The notes below the pieces were generated by a model. That model searched no databases, was not told the DNA's origin, and saw nothing but the letters and a program-made list of their open reading frames with translations. The position numbers were made by a program, and so were the translations under genes. Below, piece after piece: positions 8,309-16,850 of a stretch of DNA of 41,501 nt; position 1 is the stretch's first letter; each line of letters opens with the position of its first letter. Source of the DNA: Flavobacteriales bacterium (GTDB taxonomy: Bacteria; Bacteroidota; Bacteroidia; CAIKAF01); NCBI GenBank assembly GCA_025451295.1, contig JANWKQ010000100.1, forward strand, positions 1-41,501, given 5' to 3'.

Positions 8309-10783
8309 ATGAGAAAAACGATATTAGTGGCTACAACAGTGCTCCTGCTGTCAGGAATAGTCAGTGCCCAGAAGGGAACCATCAAGGGGGTCGTTACAGA
8401 CGGAGAAACCAGTGAACCACTGCAATTCGTGAATGTACTCGTAGAGGGTACCTCTACCGGAACTGTTACGGATGCAAACGGAGCCTTCCAGATAAGTCTT
8501 GAACCCGGAACTTATAATCTCATCCTTACTTTGATTGATTATGAAACCACGCCGGAAAAGATCACAATTGGACCGGGAGAGACCAAGGAGATAACCAAAA
8601 CAATGAAGGAAAAGCCTATAGAGCTGGGGATTTTCGTAAAATCAGAAGGAAAATACGAAAAGAGATTTGAGGACATTACTGTAACCATGGAGGTACTGAA
8701 GCCCAACATTGTGAATAATAAAAATGCCACAAACGCCTCCCAATCTCTTCAGCAGGTTCCGGGCGTAAACATTGTAGACAGTGAACCTCAGATCAGATCC
8801 GGGAGCGGATACAGCTTTGGTGCAGGAAGCAGGGTGATGGTATTGGTAGATGACGTTCCATTGCTTACAGGTGATGCCGGAAGACCAGCATGGCCCTTTA
8901 TTCCAATAGAAAACCTTGAACAAATTGAGGTGATCAAAGGAGCTTCTTCTGTTTTATATGGCTCCTCAGCACTCAATGGTGTCATCAATGTTCGAACGGC
9001 TTATCCCAGGGATAAACCATTTACACGTATCACGACATTTTCGGGAGTTTCTAATTTGCCCGATTCACTTAACTGGGCTACCGACTTCCCACCTTTCCAA
9101 ACCGGAATCAGCTTTTTACATTCCAGAAAGATCAAACAAAATTTTGACCTGGTTATTGGAGGGAACCTGTTTGCCGAAAAAGGATATATCGGCCCATCAA
9201 AGCTGGATGTTCCATCCGCCGACACCGTCATGAACGGAGAGAATGAATATCGAGGCAGGATCAACTTTCAAACAAGGTATCGTTTCAGAAAAAAAATTGG
9301 ACTATCCATTGGCCTCAATGCAAACTTTTTGTACGGCGTAAGCTCAGGTTCTTTTCTGTTCAACGATCCGGACAAAAATGTTTACCGGGCATACAATAAT
9401 GCACTTACCAGAACGATTTCTACCCTGTTTAATATTGACCCATACCTAAGCTATGTTGGGACATTGGGAAGTACCTTTAATTTAAGGACCCGGTTTTTCT
9501 ACGTGAATTATGATAATGACAATGGGCAGGGAAATGGCAGTAACCAATTCTTCGGCGAACTTCAATATCAAAAAAGGTTTTTAGGACCTATCTCATCCAA
9601 GAAAAAATTTCTCAAAAATTTTACCATTACAGCGGGTGTCATGACCACATTTACAGTTGGCAGGGCAGAGCTTTTTGCGGGGACCCCACCCAACCCTCCC
9701 GGTGTGGATTCAGTGAAGGTGGATGATATTTACACCAATAATTTTAATCTGGCTGTCTATACACAATTAGAAAATAAATTCTTCGACCGGTTAACAGTTT
9801 CTGTTGGCGCAAGACTTGAATACTTCAATATTGGCAAATACGATCGCTATACTACTTATAATGGCGGAAGTGAAAGTGGATATTATGATACCAGTGTTGT
9901 AACCACCGGCCTTACTCCGGTGTTCAGAGGAGGCCTTAACTTCAAGGCGGCAAGTTATACCTTCATTAGGGCATCTGCAGGACAGGGATATAGGTTCCCG
10001 TCCATTGCGGAGCGTTTTATACGGACAACCGTTGGTGGTGTAACCATTGCCCCAAATCCAAATTTAAGGCCTGAGAGAAGCTGGAGTGTTGAGCTCGGCG
10101 TAAAGCAAGGGTTTAAGATCGGGAAAAACTTCATGGGTTATGCTGATATTGCCGGATTTTATCAGGAATATGAAAACTTTATTGAGTTTAATTTCACCAA
10201 TATTCCAGGTGTGGGCCCCGGGTTTATTTCTTTAAATACAGGCGGTGCCAGGATTGCCGGGATTGATTTTTCAATTATGGGTGGAGGCAAGTTTGGAAAG
10301 AACTGGACATTAAATGTTTTGGCGGGATATAACTGGAGTTTACCTCAAAGTACAACGCCAAATTATAACTATGCGATTGATACTTCCGGAGGATTTACCT
10401 TGAATTATCTGAACTCAAGTACTGATACAACCGATCATATTTTGAAATACCGTTTTCAGCATACAGTAAAGGTGGATGCAGAGGTTACCTATAAATTTAT
10501 TTCATTTGGCGCCTCTATCAGGTATAATAGCTTTATGCAAAATATTGACAACGCATTTATAACCCTTCACGACCTCTTGAATGTGGTTCCTGATATTGAA
10601 AAATTCAGACAAAATCACAATATGGGAGACTGGGTAATGGACATGCGTTTGGCAGTTCAGATCAGTAAATCTTCCAAGCTGTCGTTCATAGTGAATAATG
10701 TCGCCAACCGGCTGTATTCCATGAGGCCCGGTAAGGTCGAAGCCCCCAGATCTTTTGTTGTGCAATACAATTATCAATTCTAA
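8309..10783 (+). CDS. TonB-dependent receptor with CarboxypepD_reg-like N-terminal domain
   Basis: An outer-membrane TonB-dependent transporter of 824 residues. The signal peptide is MRKTILVATTVLLLSGIVSA, followed by a beta-sandwich carboxypeptidase-regulatory-like domain (about residues 22-100), the plug (about 120-230, with QQVPGVNIVD and EVIKGASSVLYGSSALNGVINV), and the beta barrel ending in the aromatic YNYQF signature. The frame is open from GTG 8306, but ATG 8309 is the natural start. No SusD-like partner, sigma/anti-sigma pair or other nutrient-uptake gene adjoins it, so the substrate cannot be inferred; siderophore, cobalamin or another small ligand are all possible. Glutamate dehydrogenase follows after 31 nt but has its own -7 element. 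Confidence 0.92.
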   Translation: MRKTILVATTVLLLSGIVSAQKGTIKGVVTDGETSEPLQFVNVLVEGTSTGTVTDANGAFQISLEPGTYNLILTLIDYETTPEKITIGPGETKEITKTMKEKPIELGIFVKSEGKYEKRFEDITVTMEVLKPNIVNNKNATNASQSLQQVPGVNIVDSEPQIRSGSGYSFGAGSRVMVLVDDVPLLTGDAGRPAWPFIPIENLEQIEVIKGASSVLYGSSALNGVINVRTAYPRDKPFTRITTFSGVSNLPDSLNWATDFPPFQTGISFLHSRKIKQNFDLVIGGNLFAEKGYIGPSKLDVPSADTVMNGENEYRGRINFQTRYRFRKKIGLSIGLNANFLYGVSSGSFLFNDPDKNVYRAYNNALTRTISTLFNIDPYLSYVGTLGSTFNLRTRFFYVNYDNDNGQGNGSNQFFGELQYQKRFLGPISSKKKFLKNFTITAGVMTTFTVGRAELFAGTPPNPPGVDSVKVDDIYTNNFNLAVYTQLENKFFDRLTVSVGARLEYFNIGKYDRYTTYNGGSESGYYDTSVVTTGLTPVFRGGLNFKAASYTFIRASAGQGYRFPSIAERFIRTTVGGVTIAPNPNLRPERSWSVELGVKQGFKIGKNFMGYADIAGFYQEYENFIEFNFTNIPGVGPGFISLNTGGARIAGIDFSIMGGGKFGKNWTLNVLAGYNWSLPQSTTPNYNYAIDTSGGFTLNYLNSSTDTTDHILKYRFQHTVKVDAEVTYKFISFGASIRYNSFMQNIDNAFITLHDLLNVVPDIEKFRQNHNMGDWVMDMRLAVQISKSSKLSFIVNNVANRLYSMRPGKVEAPRSFVVQYNYQF

Positions 10784-10786
10784 GTG

Positions 10787-10794
10787 TATATTTG
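10787..10794 (+). promoter_or_regulatory. -7 element upstream of glutamate dehydrogenase
   Basis: TATATTTG is a full match to TAnnTTTG, lying just after the TonB receptor stop (10781-10783) and 20 nt before the dehydrogenase ATG. TTG triplets upstream (10755-10760) are too far for a standard -33 box. Confidence 0.5.
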
Positions 10795-10814
10795 CACATT
10801 CTAAAAATGGTTAT

Positions 10815-12245
10815 ATGGCTAAAAAACTTGATTTACAGAGAGAAAACTCTTTCTTTGATGATGTATTAAAGTACTTTGATCACGCTGCCCAATTCGTAAA
10901 AACAACCCCCGGTATATTAGAACAAATTCGCCATTGTAATAGCGTTTACAGGATCAAATTTCCTGTAAAAGTGAAAGGTGGATACGAAGTAGTCGAAGCT
11001 TATAGAGTGGAGCACAGCCACCATAAACTTCCAACGAAGGGAGGGATCCGGTATAGTGAGCATGTAAATCAGGATGAAGTGATGGCACTTGCTGCCTTAA
11101 TGACCTATAAGTGTTCGATTGTGGACGTTCCCTTTGGCGGTGCCAAAGGCGGCGTAAAAATAAATCCTAGAAAATACAGTGAGGAAGAACTGGAAAGAAT
11201 TACCCGCCGGTATACTTCTGAATTGATCAAGAAAAACTTTATTGGACCAGGCATAGATGTTCCGGCACCCGACTATGGAACCGGTGAAAGGGAAATGAGC
11301 TGGATTGTGGATACCTACAATACCTTTCACATGAATGATATCAACGCCTTGGCCTGTGTTACCGGAAAACCGGTTGGTCAGGGTGGAATCAGGGGGCGTA
11401 AAGAAGCAACCGGTTTGGGAGTGTTTTACGGCATTCGTCAATATCTTTCTGATGCAGGACGTGCAAAAGCATTGGGCCTTACTACAGGAATAAAAGGCAA
11501 AACAGTGGTTGTGCAGGGTCTGGGAAATGTAGGCTACCATGCTGCCAAGTTCTTTTATGAAGCGGGTGCTATTATTGTTGGTTTGGGAGAATGGAATAGC
11601 GCCGTAACCAATACCAAAGGGATCAATCCTGAAGAAGCATTCAACTATTTTAAAGCACATTCAACCCTGGATGGTTTAAAGGGCTGTAAAACGCTTAAAA
11701 ACAACACCGATGTGTTGGAGGTAGAATGTGATATTCTTATTCCAGCAGCTCTTGAAAACCAGATCAATAAGGAAAATGCCTCCCGTGTTAAAACAAAGAT
11801 CGTTGGTGAGGCTGCAAACGGACCTGTAACTCCGGAAGCGGAACAGGTTTTATTAAAGAAAAAGACGGTTATTATTCCTGATATTTATTTGAATGCCGGA
11901 GGAGTAACAGTTTCATATTTTGAGTGGTTAAAGAATCTTTCCCATGTACGTTTAGGAAGAATGGAAAAGCGCTATCAACAAGCACAAAACCATAATTTAC
12001 TGGATGCCATTGAAAGCAGCACTGGTAAAAAGGTAACAACCGCTCAGAGAAAAATGCTCGACCATGGTGCTGATGAAATTGATCTGGTATATTCTGGTTT
12101 GGAAGAAACGATGATCGATTCCCTGGAGCAGATCATTAAAACCATGAATGACAATAAAAAGATAACCGATCTTCGCACAGCGGCTTTTGTTACTGCCATC
12201 AGCAAGATCGTTGTTTCCTACGAAAAACTTGGGGTATTCCCATAA
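10815..12245 (+). CDS. Glu/Leu/Phe/Val dehydrogenase, probable glutamate dehydrogenase
   Basis: A 476-residue amino-acid dehydrogenase catalysing reversible oxidative deamination, most likely of glutamate to 2-oxoglutarate. It shows the substrate/catalytic segment LPTKGGIRY...MTYKCS...VPFGGAKGG, with lysines K75, K99 and K111, and the NAD(P)-binding VQGLGNVG in the C-terminal Rossmann domain. The C-terminal LRTAAFVTAISKIVVSYEKLG is usual. The frame is open 60 nt further upstream into the TonB gene, but ATG 10815 (MAKKLDLQREN) is chosen because it leaves a 31-nt gap containing a TATATTTG -7 element. A hairpin terminator follows. Coenzyme preference is not evident. Confidence 0.93.
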   Translation: MAKKLDLQRENSFFDDVLKYFDHAAQFVKTTPGILEQIRHCNSVYRIKFPVKVKGGYEVVEAYRVEHSHHKLPTKGGIRYSEHVNQDEVMALAALMTYKCSIVDVPFGGAKGGVKINPRKYSEEELERITRRYTSELIKKNFIGPGIDVPAPDYGTGEREMSWIVDTYNTFHMNDINALACVTGKPVGQGGIRGRKEATGLGVFYGIRQYLSDAGRAKALGLTTGIKGKTVVVQGLGNVGYHAAKFFYEAGAIIVGLGEWNSAVTNTKGINPEEAFNYFKAHSTLDGLKGCKTLKNNTDVLEVECDILIPAALENQINKENASRVKTKIVGEAANGPVTPEAEQVLLKKKTVIIPDIYLNAGGVTVSYFEWLKNLSHVRLGRMEKRYQQAQNHNLLDAIESSTGKKVTTAQRKMLDHGADEIDLVYSGLEETMIDSLEQIIKTMNDNKKITDLRTAAFVTAISKIVVSYEKLGVFP

Positions 12246-12268
12246 TAAACTTTTGAAATACTTAACGA

Positions 12269-12299
12269 AGCCTCTTCTTTTTTTAGAAGGTGCTTTTTT
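12269..12299 (+). terminator. Intrinsic terminator after glutamate dehydrogenase
   Basis: AGCCTCTTCT (12269-12278) pairs imperfectly (one mismatch, one G-T pair) with AGAAGGTGCT (12285-12294) around a short T-rich loop, followed by six T residues. Confidence 0.65.
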
Positions 12300-12324
12300 A
12301 TTGGGGGACTTCGCCCCCTAACGG

Positions 12325-13416
12325 TTAATTGATAATAACCGACTTCTTGAAAAACGAATCGTTGTTTTGAATCACTAAGTGATAGGCTCCTTTGGGAAGC
12401 TGCGAAACATCCAGCGTTATGTCAGCTGAACCTCCGGAGATGTCAGTAATAACGACCTGTCCAGATGAGTTGATCAGATGTAGTTTTTGCCAACTGATGT
12501 ATTGCGGATTTGAGATAGTTAAAACCTCTGAAGCGGGATTTGGATAAACAGAAAAATCCAGTTGAGAAACCTCTTCAATACCATCAATATTCATTTCGTT
12601 CTTATACCTTACTCCAATAACGGTCTCCGGACCTGTAAACAAAAGGAGTGGTTGGGTGGTAATCGTTAATACCGGCTCTAATTCGCCAGCGGCCATAAAT
12701 TTATATTCTGTCTGGGTTCTTGGGATTGGAATAGTAAAGCCCAAAGCATCTATGTGTATAGAATCCATAATATGTAAAACCGAAGCAAGCCGGATCACAT
12801 CATATGTATATCCATTGGGCAAATTCAAGGTGCCGAATCCATCTACATTGTTTTCTCTCTGGCCAGCCTGATTCCAATAGCCGAGTGTAGGCACGTTTAC
12901 CTCGAAATAATAATTGGATGTGTCCATATTTCCATAGGCAAGTGGAAACTGATAGATCTTGTCTCCGCCCTGATATTGAATAGGTGTTGGAATGCTGTTG
13001 ATCGTAGCCCCAAACCCCACCATTTTGAAGGATGATGATGTGTTTTTATAAAAATTAAACACATTGGTTACCTCAAAAGGAATTTGCGAAGGAAGAACGA
13101 TATCACTGCCAGGCTGGGCATGTGTAGCATCATAGGCAGGATATAGAAAATTATTAAATATCAGCTGATAAACGAATGGAGTAGATGCCGGGTTGGCAAA
13201 ACTATCTTCAGCAAAACCCGTTTCTACAAGGCTGGTATAATCCCAAACAACATCGGCACCTGTCTGAGAAAAATCTACGCCAACAGTTGAGGCTGTATGA
13301 AAATGATAGATCGAATCGACTAACGGCATATCCGATGAGGTGATTACGGGCTGGGCAGATAGCTTTAAACAAAACGAAACGGCTGTTAGTATTCCAAATC
13401 TTAGGGCTGATTTCAT
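12325..13416 (-). CDS. Secreted protein with T9SS C-terminal sorting domain, function unknown
   Basis: A 363-residue protein with a signal peptide (MKSALRFGILTAVSFCLKLSA) and a type A T9SS sorting domain over the last 80 residues (FSVYPNPASEVLTIS...LPKGAYHLVIQ...KKSVIIN), so it is exported across the outer membrane by the type IX system and probably cell-surface attached or released. The roughly 260-residue middle is beta-rich with no motif I recognise. The frame is open upstream to 13449, but ATG 13416 sits directly before the signal peptide. A TACATTTA element ends 4 nt before this ATG, with a TTG 18 nt further up, suggesting a leaderless mRNA. Confidence 0.85.
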   Translation of the reverse strand: MKSALRFGILTAVSFCLKLSAQPVITSSDMPLVDSIYHFHTASTVGVDFSQTGADVVWDYTSLVETGFAEDSFANPASTPFVYQLIFNNFLYPAYDATHAQPGSDIVLPSQIPFEVTNVFNFYKNTSSSFKMVGFGATINSIPTPIQYQGGDKIYQFPLAYGNMDTSNYYFEVNVPTLGYWNQAGQRENNVDGFGTLNLPNGYTYDVIRLASVLHIMDSIHIDALGFTIPIPRTQTEYKFMAAGELEPVLTITTQPLLLFTGPETVIGVRYKNEMNIDGIEEVSQLDFSVYPNPASEVLTISNPQYISWQKLHLINSSGQVVITDISGGSADITLDVSQLPKGAYHLVIQNNDSFFKKSVIIN

Positions 13417-13420
13417 AGTA

Positions 13421-13449
13421 TAAATGTATAAATAAATCCTTATTTGCAA
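13421..13449 (-). promoter_or_regulatory. Near-consensus promoter 4 nt before the start of the T9SS gene
   Basis: On the minus strand TTG (13449-13447), 18-nt spacer, TACATTTA (13428-13421), then 4 nt and ATG. It has one mismatch in the -7 box and a spacer one base short of the usual 19-21. Confidence 0.45.
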
Positions 13450-13472
13450 GCATTTCTGGCTGTGACGGCATC

Positions 13473-13497
13473 CTTTTCCAACTGGAAATTGGAAAAG
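13473..13497 (-). repeat. Perfect 9-bp inverted repeat downstream of the PhoD-like gene
   Basis: CTTTTCCAA (13473-13481), 7-nt loop, TTGGAAAAG (13489-13497). It lies 31 nt past the PhoD-like stop. There is no T-run after it, so a terminator role is possible but unproven. Confidence 0.5.
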
Positions 13498-13527
13498 ATA
13501 TAGTGGAAGACGGATAAAAATGCCCGC

Positions 13528-15321
13528 CTACTGTTTCATAAATTTACGAACCGCTTCATTGTTGATGCGAAGGAAATAAATACCCGGAGGCAGTTGCTCA
13601 ACATTCAGCAAATGCATATTTCCCCAGTTAAATCCTGAAAGTATTTCGTGAATATGTAATCTTCCCAACGCATCGAATACTGACAAGGTGATATCTGTTG
13701 TTGGTTTTTCAATGAATTCTATTGTCAATAAACCGGTGGTTGGATTTGGAAAGAGATTAAACGTATTGGTGTTGTTTTCCACGGAGGAGTATCCGGAATT
13801 TCGTGACCAGTGATTTTCGGCATCTTTTACGATAAGTGTTGCACCTAAGGAATCCTGTGTGCTGATCTGCAGTTTGGGTGTATACCAGAACTGTGCAATC
13901 GAGCTATCAGGCATTAAATGCAGAATTCCATAACCATGATTGAAGAAATCGGTAAACTGATGTTGTGGATTGGCATTTCGATCTACATTGTTGATGAGAT
14001 CAAATGTGCCGAGGGGGGCTCCAGATTCGTCCATATTGCCACGCGATACGCTTGTTGGAAGAAACTCCACCCCAACTGATCCAAGTCCCGTATTAGGGTC
14101 ATACATGGAGATATTATTGGGATCCTCCACCAAGTCCTGTGCTATAGAAACATGAGCATCGCCACTGAGTACAATCGTATTATCGATAAAGCTGGTCCTT
14201 AGAAAATCAAAGAACAGGGCTTTGGTTCCGGGAAAACCATCCCATGAACCATCATCAAAAACAGGTCCGTTGTTGGGGATCATGGCCAAAACCCATGCTG
14301 GAATTCCCGTGGTGTACCAGCCCCCAATCATTCGTTGTTGTGGAACCAGTTTCCATTTGGCGGTTGAGTTCAATAATTGCTGGGTTAACCATTGAAATTG
14401 AGTATCCCCAAGCATATTGTATTCACCATTTGTCAATGTATCTCCATGACGGAACATCAGCGCATCCGTTACCATGATATCCGCCAGGTCACCATAGGAA
14501 AAACTACGGTAGATATTTAGCTGATTCGTGGTATCTGGCACACGTATGGGCATCCATTCAAGAAAAGCTTCATTACCGCCCTGATAAAAACAACTATAAT
14601 TTCCTCCACAATCCTGGTCGTGATTATCCCAAAGACAAATCCACGGAAGCATCGCCTTGGCTGCCCGAAGATCCGGATCCAGCAAATAATATTCATGACG
14701 GTCCCGCCAATCATGCAGGGTTACGGGATCACCGGGGTATGGACTCGGAACCCTTATCTGCTCTTCGGCATCCACAAAGTCATAAATATAATCACCAAGA
14801 TGGATGGCTGCATATAAGCTGTCGGACTTTTCGGATACACGGGCATACGCATTAAAGAAACCAGAGAAAACACTGCTGCAGGAAAACACCGCAAACTTCA
14901 GATCGGTTGTACTTCCGGTAGGGGCCGTCCGCGTTCTGCCATTTACACTATAATTTCCGCTCCCATTATCAAAACGATAATAGTAGATCGTGTTGGGGGA
15001 TAAACCGGTGACGTCTTTTTTGACCGTCCAATCAAACGAACTATCGGTGATCACTGAACCGGACGCCAAAACAGAAGAAAAGAGGCTATCCAAGGACAAC
15101 TCATAATTTACCGTTAACGGAGTAAAATCAGCGGGGGCAGGAGTAATTCTCGTCCAAATAATAACTGCATTTGATAACGGATCACCAGAGGCTACCCCAT
15201 GATAAAATGGGGCATGAGAACTATCTGCAAAGGTTCTTGGAGGATAGGTAATCTGCGCATCTGCATTGACAAATGCGAGCAATAGAAAACCACTCACGGT
15301 TATTTTTTTCAGGCGATGCAC
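13528..15321 (-). CDS. PhoD-like alkaline phosphatase/phosphodiesterase with T9SS sorting domain
   Basis: A 597-residue secreted metallophosphoesterase. A signal peptide (residues 1-22) is followed by a fibronectin-like N domain (HGVASGDPLSNAVIIWTRI, about 41-133) and the PhoD catalytic domain (FAVFSCSS, HLGDYIYD at 174-181, WDNHDQDCGG, VLSGDAHVS). A type A T9SS tail covers the last 80 residues (LFPNPTTGLLTIEF...LPPGIYFLRI...VRKFMKQ). PhoD enzymes release phosphate from mono- and diesters; the usual WDDHE motif reads WDNHD here. The only start that keeps the Lys-containing signal peptide n-region is GTG 15321; an in-frame stop lies just upstream. A full promoter ends 4 nt before this GTG, implying a leaderless transcript. 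Confidence 0.9.
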   Translation of the reverse strand: MHRLKKITVSGFLLLAFVNADAQITYPPRTFADSSHAPFYHGVASGDPLSNAVIIWTRITPAPADFTPLTVNYELSLDSLFSSVLASGSVITDSSFDWTVKKDVTGLSPNTIYYYRFDNGSGNYSVNGRTRTAPTGSTTDLKFAVFSCSSVFSGFFNAYARVSEKSDSLYAAIHLGDYIYDFVDAEEQIRVPSPYPGDPVTLHDWRDRHEYYLLDPDLRAAKAMLPWICLWDNHDQDCGGNYSCFYQGGNEAFLEWMPIRVPDTTNQLNIYRSFSYGDLADIMVTDALMFRHGDTLTNGEYNMLGDTQFQWLTQQLLNSTAKWKLVPQQRMIGGWYTTGIPAWVLAMIPNNGPVFDDGSWDGFPGTKALFFDFLRTSFIDNTIVLSGDAHVSIAQDLVEDPNNISMYDPNTGLGSVGVEFLPTSVSRGNMDESGAPLGTFDLINNVDRNANPQHQFTDFFNHGYGILHLMPDSSIAQFWYTPKLQISTQDSLGATLIVKDAENHWSRNSGYSSVENNTNTFNLFPNPTTGLLTIEFIEKPTTDITLSVFDALGRLHIHEILSGFNWGNMHLLNVEQLPPGIYFLRINNEAVRKFMKQ

Positions 15322-15325
15322 TCTT

Positions 15326-15356
15326 CAAATGTAAAAAATAAAGGATAGATAGACAA
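15326..15356 (-). promoter_or_regulatory. Consensus promoter immediately before the PhoD-like gene
   Basis: On the minus strand TTG (15356-15354), exactly 20 nt, TACATTTG (15333-15326), then 4 nt to the GTG start. It is a full match to the Bacteroidota -33/-7 pattern. The transcript would begin at or next to the start codon. Confidence 0.78.
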
Positions 15357-15422
15357 GACACATGACGTTATCAGACCATTTTAAAAACCCACTAATCATT
15401 ATCCGCAATGCCGAAAGAAAAC

Positions 15423-15458
15423 AAAAAACCCACCCCTGACGGTACCGTCAGGGATGGG
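15423..15458 (-). terminator. Strong intrinsic terminator for the 59-residue membrane protein gene
   Basis: A perfect palindrome CCCTGACGGT/ACCGTCAGGG (15434-15453) is extended by four more base pairs with one mismatch to 15429-15458. On the minus strand it is followed by six T residues (15428-15423). It lies 24 nt beyond the small gene's stop. On the plus strand it is followed by A residues, so it acts on minus. Confidence 0.82.
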
Positions 15459-15482
15459 AAATAAAAAAAAATGGAAGAAATA

Positions 15483-15662
15483 TTATTGTTTTCTAAACAG
15501 TCCTTTGTCGTTTTTTCTGTGAATCCAGGTCTGATAAAACCAGTAAATCATGAGGACACCAGTAGCACCACAAATAAAAAGATCTGCTTTCCAGTTAAGT
15601 CCGGCAATTATTTTAAAGGTCCAGACAAAAAAGTTGCCAATAGGTTCAAACAGCCAATCCAT
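15483..15662 (-). CDS. Small membrane protein, 59 residues, conserved-looking, function unknown
   Basis: ATG 15662-15660 to TAA 15485-15483 encodes MDWLFEPIGNFFVWTFKIIA and then GLNWKADLFICGATGVLMIY, ending in a basic tail (HRKNDKGLFRKQ). It has an amphipathic or re-entrant N-terminal segment and one clear membrane helix (about residues 27-45). It is probably genuine because it is flanked by a full promoter (TTG, 19 nt, TAATTTTG, ending 17 nt before ATG) and a strong minus-strand terminator. It is divergent from purN; the pairing resembles small proteins seen beside purN in other Bacteroidota (from memory, not checked). No function can be assigned. Confidence 0.8.
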   Translation of the reverse strand: MDWLFEPIGNFFVWTFKIIAGLNWKADLFICGATGVLMIYWFYQTWIHRKNDKGLFRKQ

Positions 15663-15679
15663 AGTAAAAGAATTTGTAG

Positions 15680-15709
15680 CAAAATTAGGGGATTTTACAA
15701 AGTCGCCAA
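15680..15709 (-). promoter_or_regulatory. Consensus promoter of the 59-residue membrane protein gene
   Basis: On the minus strand TTG (15709-15707), exactly 19 nt, TAATTTTG (15687-15680). The -7 box ends 17 nt before the ATG at 15662. Confidence 0.75.
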
Positions 15710-15726
15710 ATAAAAGGGCAAAAAAC

Positions 15727-15734
15727 TATCTTTG
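15727..15734 (+). promoter_or_regulatory. -7 element just upstream of purN
   Basis: TATCTTTG is a full match to TAnnTTTG and ends 7 nt before the purN ATG. No TTG lies at 19-21 nt upstream. The leader would be only a few bases. Confidence 0.5.
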
Positions 15735-15741
15735 CCCATTC

Positions 15742-16320
15742 ATGAAAAACGCCAGACTGGCCATATTTGCATCGGGGACGGGCAGCAATGCCGCGAAGAT
15801 TATAGAATATCTGAAAGATGATACGGGAATAGAGATTAGTCTTGTTTGTACCAACCGGAAGGATGCCCCGGTCATTGATCTATCAAAGCAAAACAACATC
15901 CCTGTAGCCATATTTAGCCGGGATGATTTTTATTCCTCGGATCGGGTGTTGAATATCCTGAATGATACGGGTATTACCCATATTGTTTTGGCTGGATTTC
16001 TGTGGTTGATCCCGTTAAAACTTATTGAAAAATATATGGGAAGGATCATCAATATCCATCCGGCCTTATTGCCCCGACACGGAGGGAAGGGGATGTACGG
16101 TATACATGTACACGAGGCGGTAAGTGCTGCCGGCGAAAGCGAAACAGGGATTACCATTCATGAAGTAAATGAACATTATGATGAAGGAAAATATCTGGTG
16201 CAAAAAAAGATCAGCCTAGATGGAACAGAAACAGTGGAAGAGATTGCCAATAAAGTACAGCAATTGGAGCATCTGATCTATCCCTTAACCATTAAAAACT
16301 GGATCAATAACGACCTATAA
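15742..16320 (+). CDS. purN: Phosphoribosylglycinamide formyltransferase
   Basis: A 192-residue PurN, transferring the formyl group of 10-formyl-tetrahydrofolate to GAR in step 3 of purine synthesis. It shows the phosphate-binding FASGTGSNA loop (residues 9-17) and the catalytic triad N104 and H106 (INIHPALLP) with D147 (HYDEGK). The PRHGGKGMYG variant after the catalytic loop is the form common in Bacteroidota. The frame is open to 15550 but the family start is ATG 15742 (MKNARLAIFASG). Its stop is 2 nt from the stop of the convergent lipoprotein gene. Confidence 0.95.
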   Translation: MKNARLAIFASGTGSNAAKIIEYLKDDTGIEISLVCTNRKDAPVIDLSKQNNIPVAIFSRDDFYSSDRVLNILNDTGITHIVLAGFLWLIPLKLIEKYMGRIINIHPALLPRHGGKGMYGIHVHEAVSAAGESETGITIHEVNEHYDEGKYLVQKKISLDGTETVEEIANKVQQLEHLIYPLTIKNWINNDL

Positions 16321-16322
16321 GT

Positions 16323-16808
16323 TTATTGGATCGTCTTATAAACTCTGCCTTTCTGCGATTCAAAATACTCCAGTTCGTCTGGCCTGCAAATTCCATACAA
16401 CCCGTTGGCGGCCTTGTACCCGAGTATCGTATCACCACTGAGGGTCTCCGCCTGCATAATGGCGACGAATTTTGGTGGTTTATTATCGGATTGCTTTAGA
16501 AAAGCATAGAAAGGAATATTGATATTTAATGCACGGTGAGAAGGGTCTTTTTTGCTGTCCATATTAAAGACGGCCTCCTTGCTGTTTACATCCTTCTTTG
16601 TGGCAACCCTACCCTTAAATGCAACCACATCCGTTAACATCAGGAATTCATTAAACTCTTCGGGTCTTTTTTTGAGATAGTCTTTATTGGCAACAGGAGG
16701 TGTATTAACTTTGACCGTATCTGTTTTTGGCGTTGTTTTTTTCTCTTTAGGTTTTTCGCCGCAGGAGAAAAGTAAAGGCAGTGCCAGCAATAAAAAAAGC
16801 TTTTGCAT
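16323..16808 (-). CDS. Putative lipoprotein, function unknown
   Basis: A 161-residue protein with a lipoprotein signal peptide MQKLFLLLALPLLFSC, where C16 fits the lipobox and would be lipidated. A Lys/Thr/Pro-rich linker (about 17-42) and a compact domain follow (DYLKKRPEEF...VAFKGRVATKKDV...GYKAANGLYGICRPDELEYFESQKGRVY). I do not recognise the family. Upstream TTG codons extend the frame to 16817, but ATG 16808 opens the signal peptide. A -7-like TACTTTTG ends 17 nt upstream. The 3' end converges on purN with a 2-nt gap. Confidence 0.75.
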   Translation of the reverse strand: MQKLFLLLALPLLFSCGEKPKEKKTTPKTDTVKVNTPPVANKDYLKKRPEEFNEFLMLTDVVAFKGRVATKKDVNSKEAVFNMDSKKDPSHRALNINIPFYAFLKQSDNKPPKFVAIMQAETLSGDTILGYKAANGLYGICRPDELEYFESQKGRVYKTIQ

Positions 16809-16825
16809 CTTCAACAAAGTTTAGG

Positions 16826-16833
16826 CAAAAGTA
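16826..16833 (-). promoter_or_regulatory. Possible -7 element of the 161-residue lipoprotein gene
   Basis: On the minus strand TACTTTTG, 17 nt before ATG 16808. The nearest upstream TTG is 23 nt away, slightly beyond the usual spacing. Confidence 0.4.
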
Positions 16834-16850
16834 AAGTAAAAACCGGACAC

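Noticed and set aside
10755-10814. Longer start for glutamate dehydrogenase (20 extra residues)
   Set aside because: It would overlap the TonB receptor and span the TATATTTG element; the internal ATG 10815 matches the family start.
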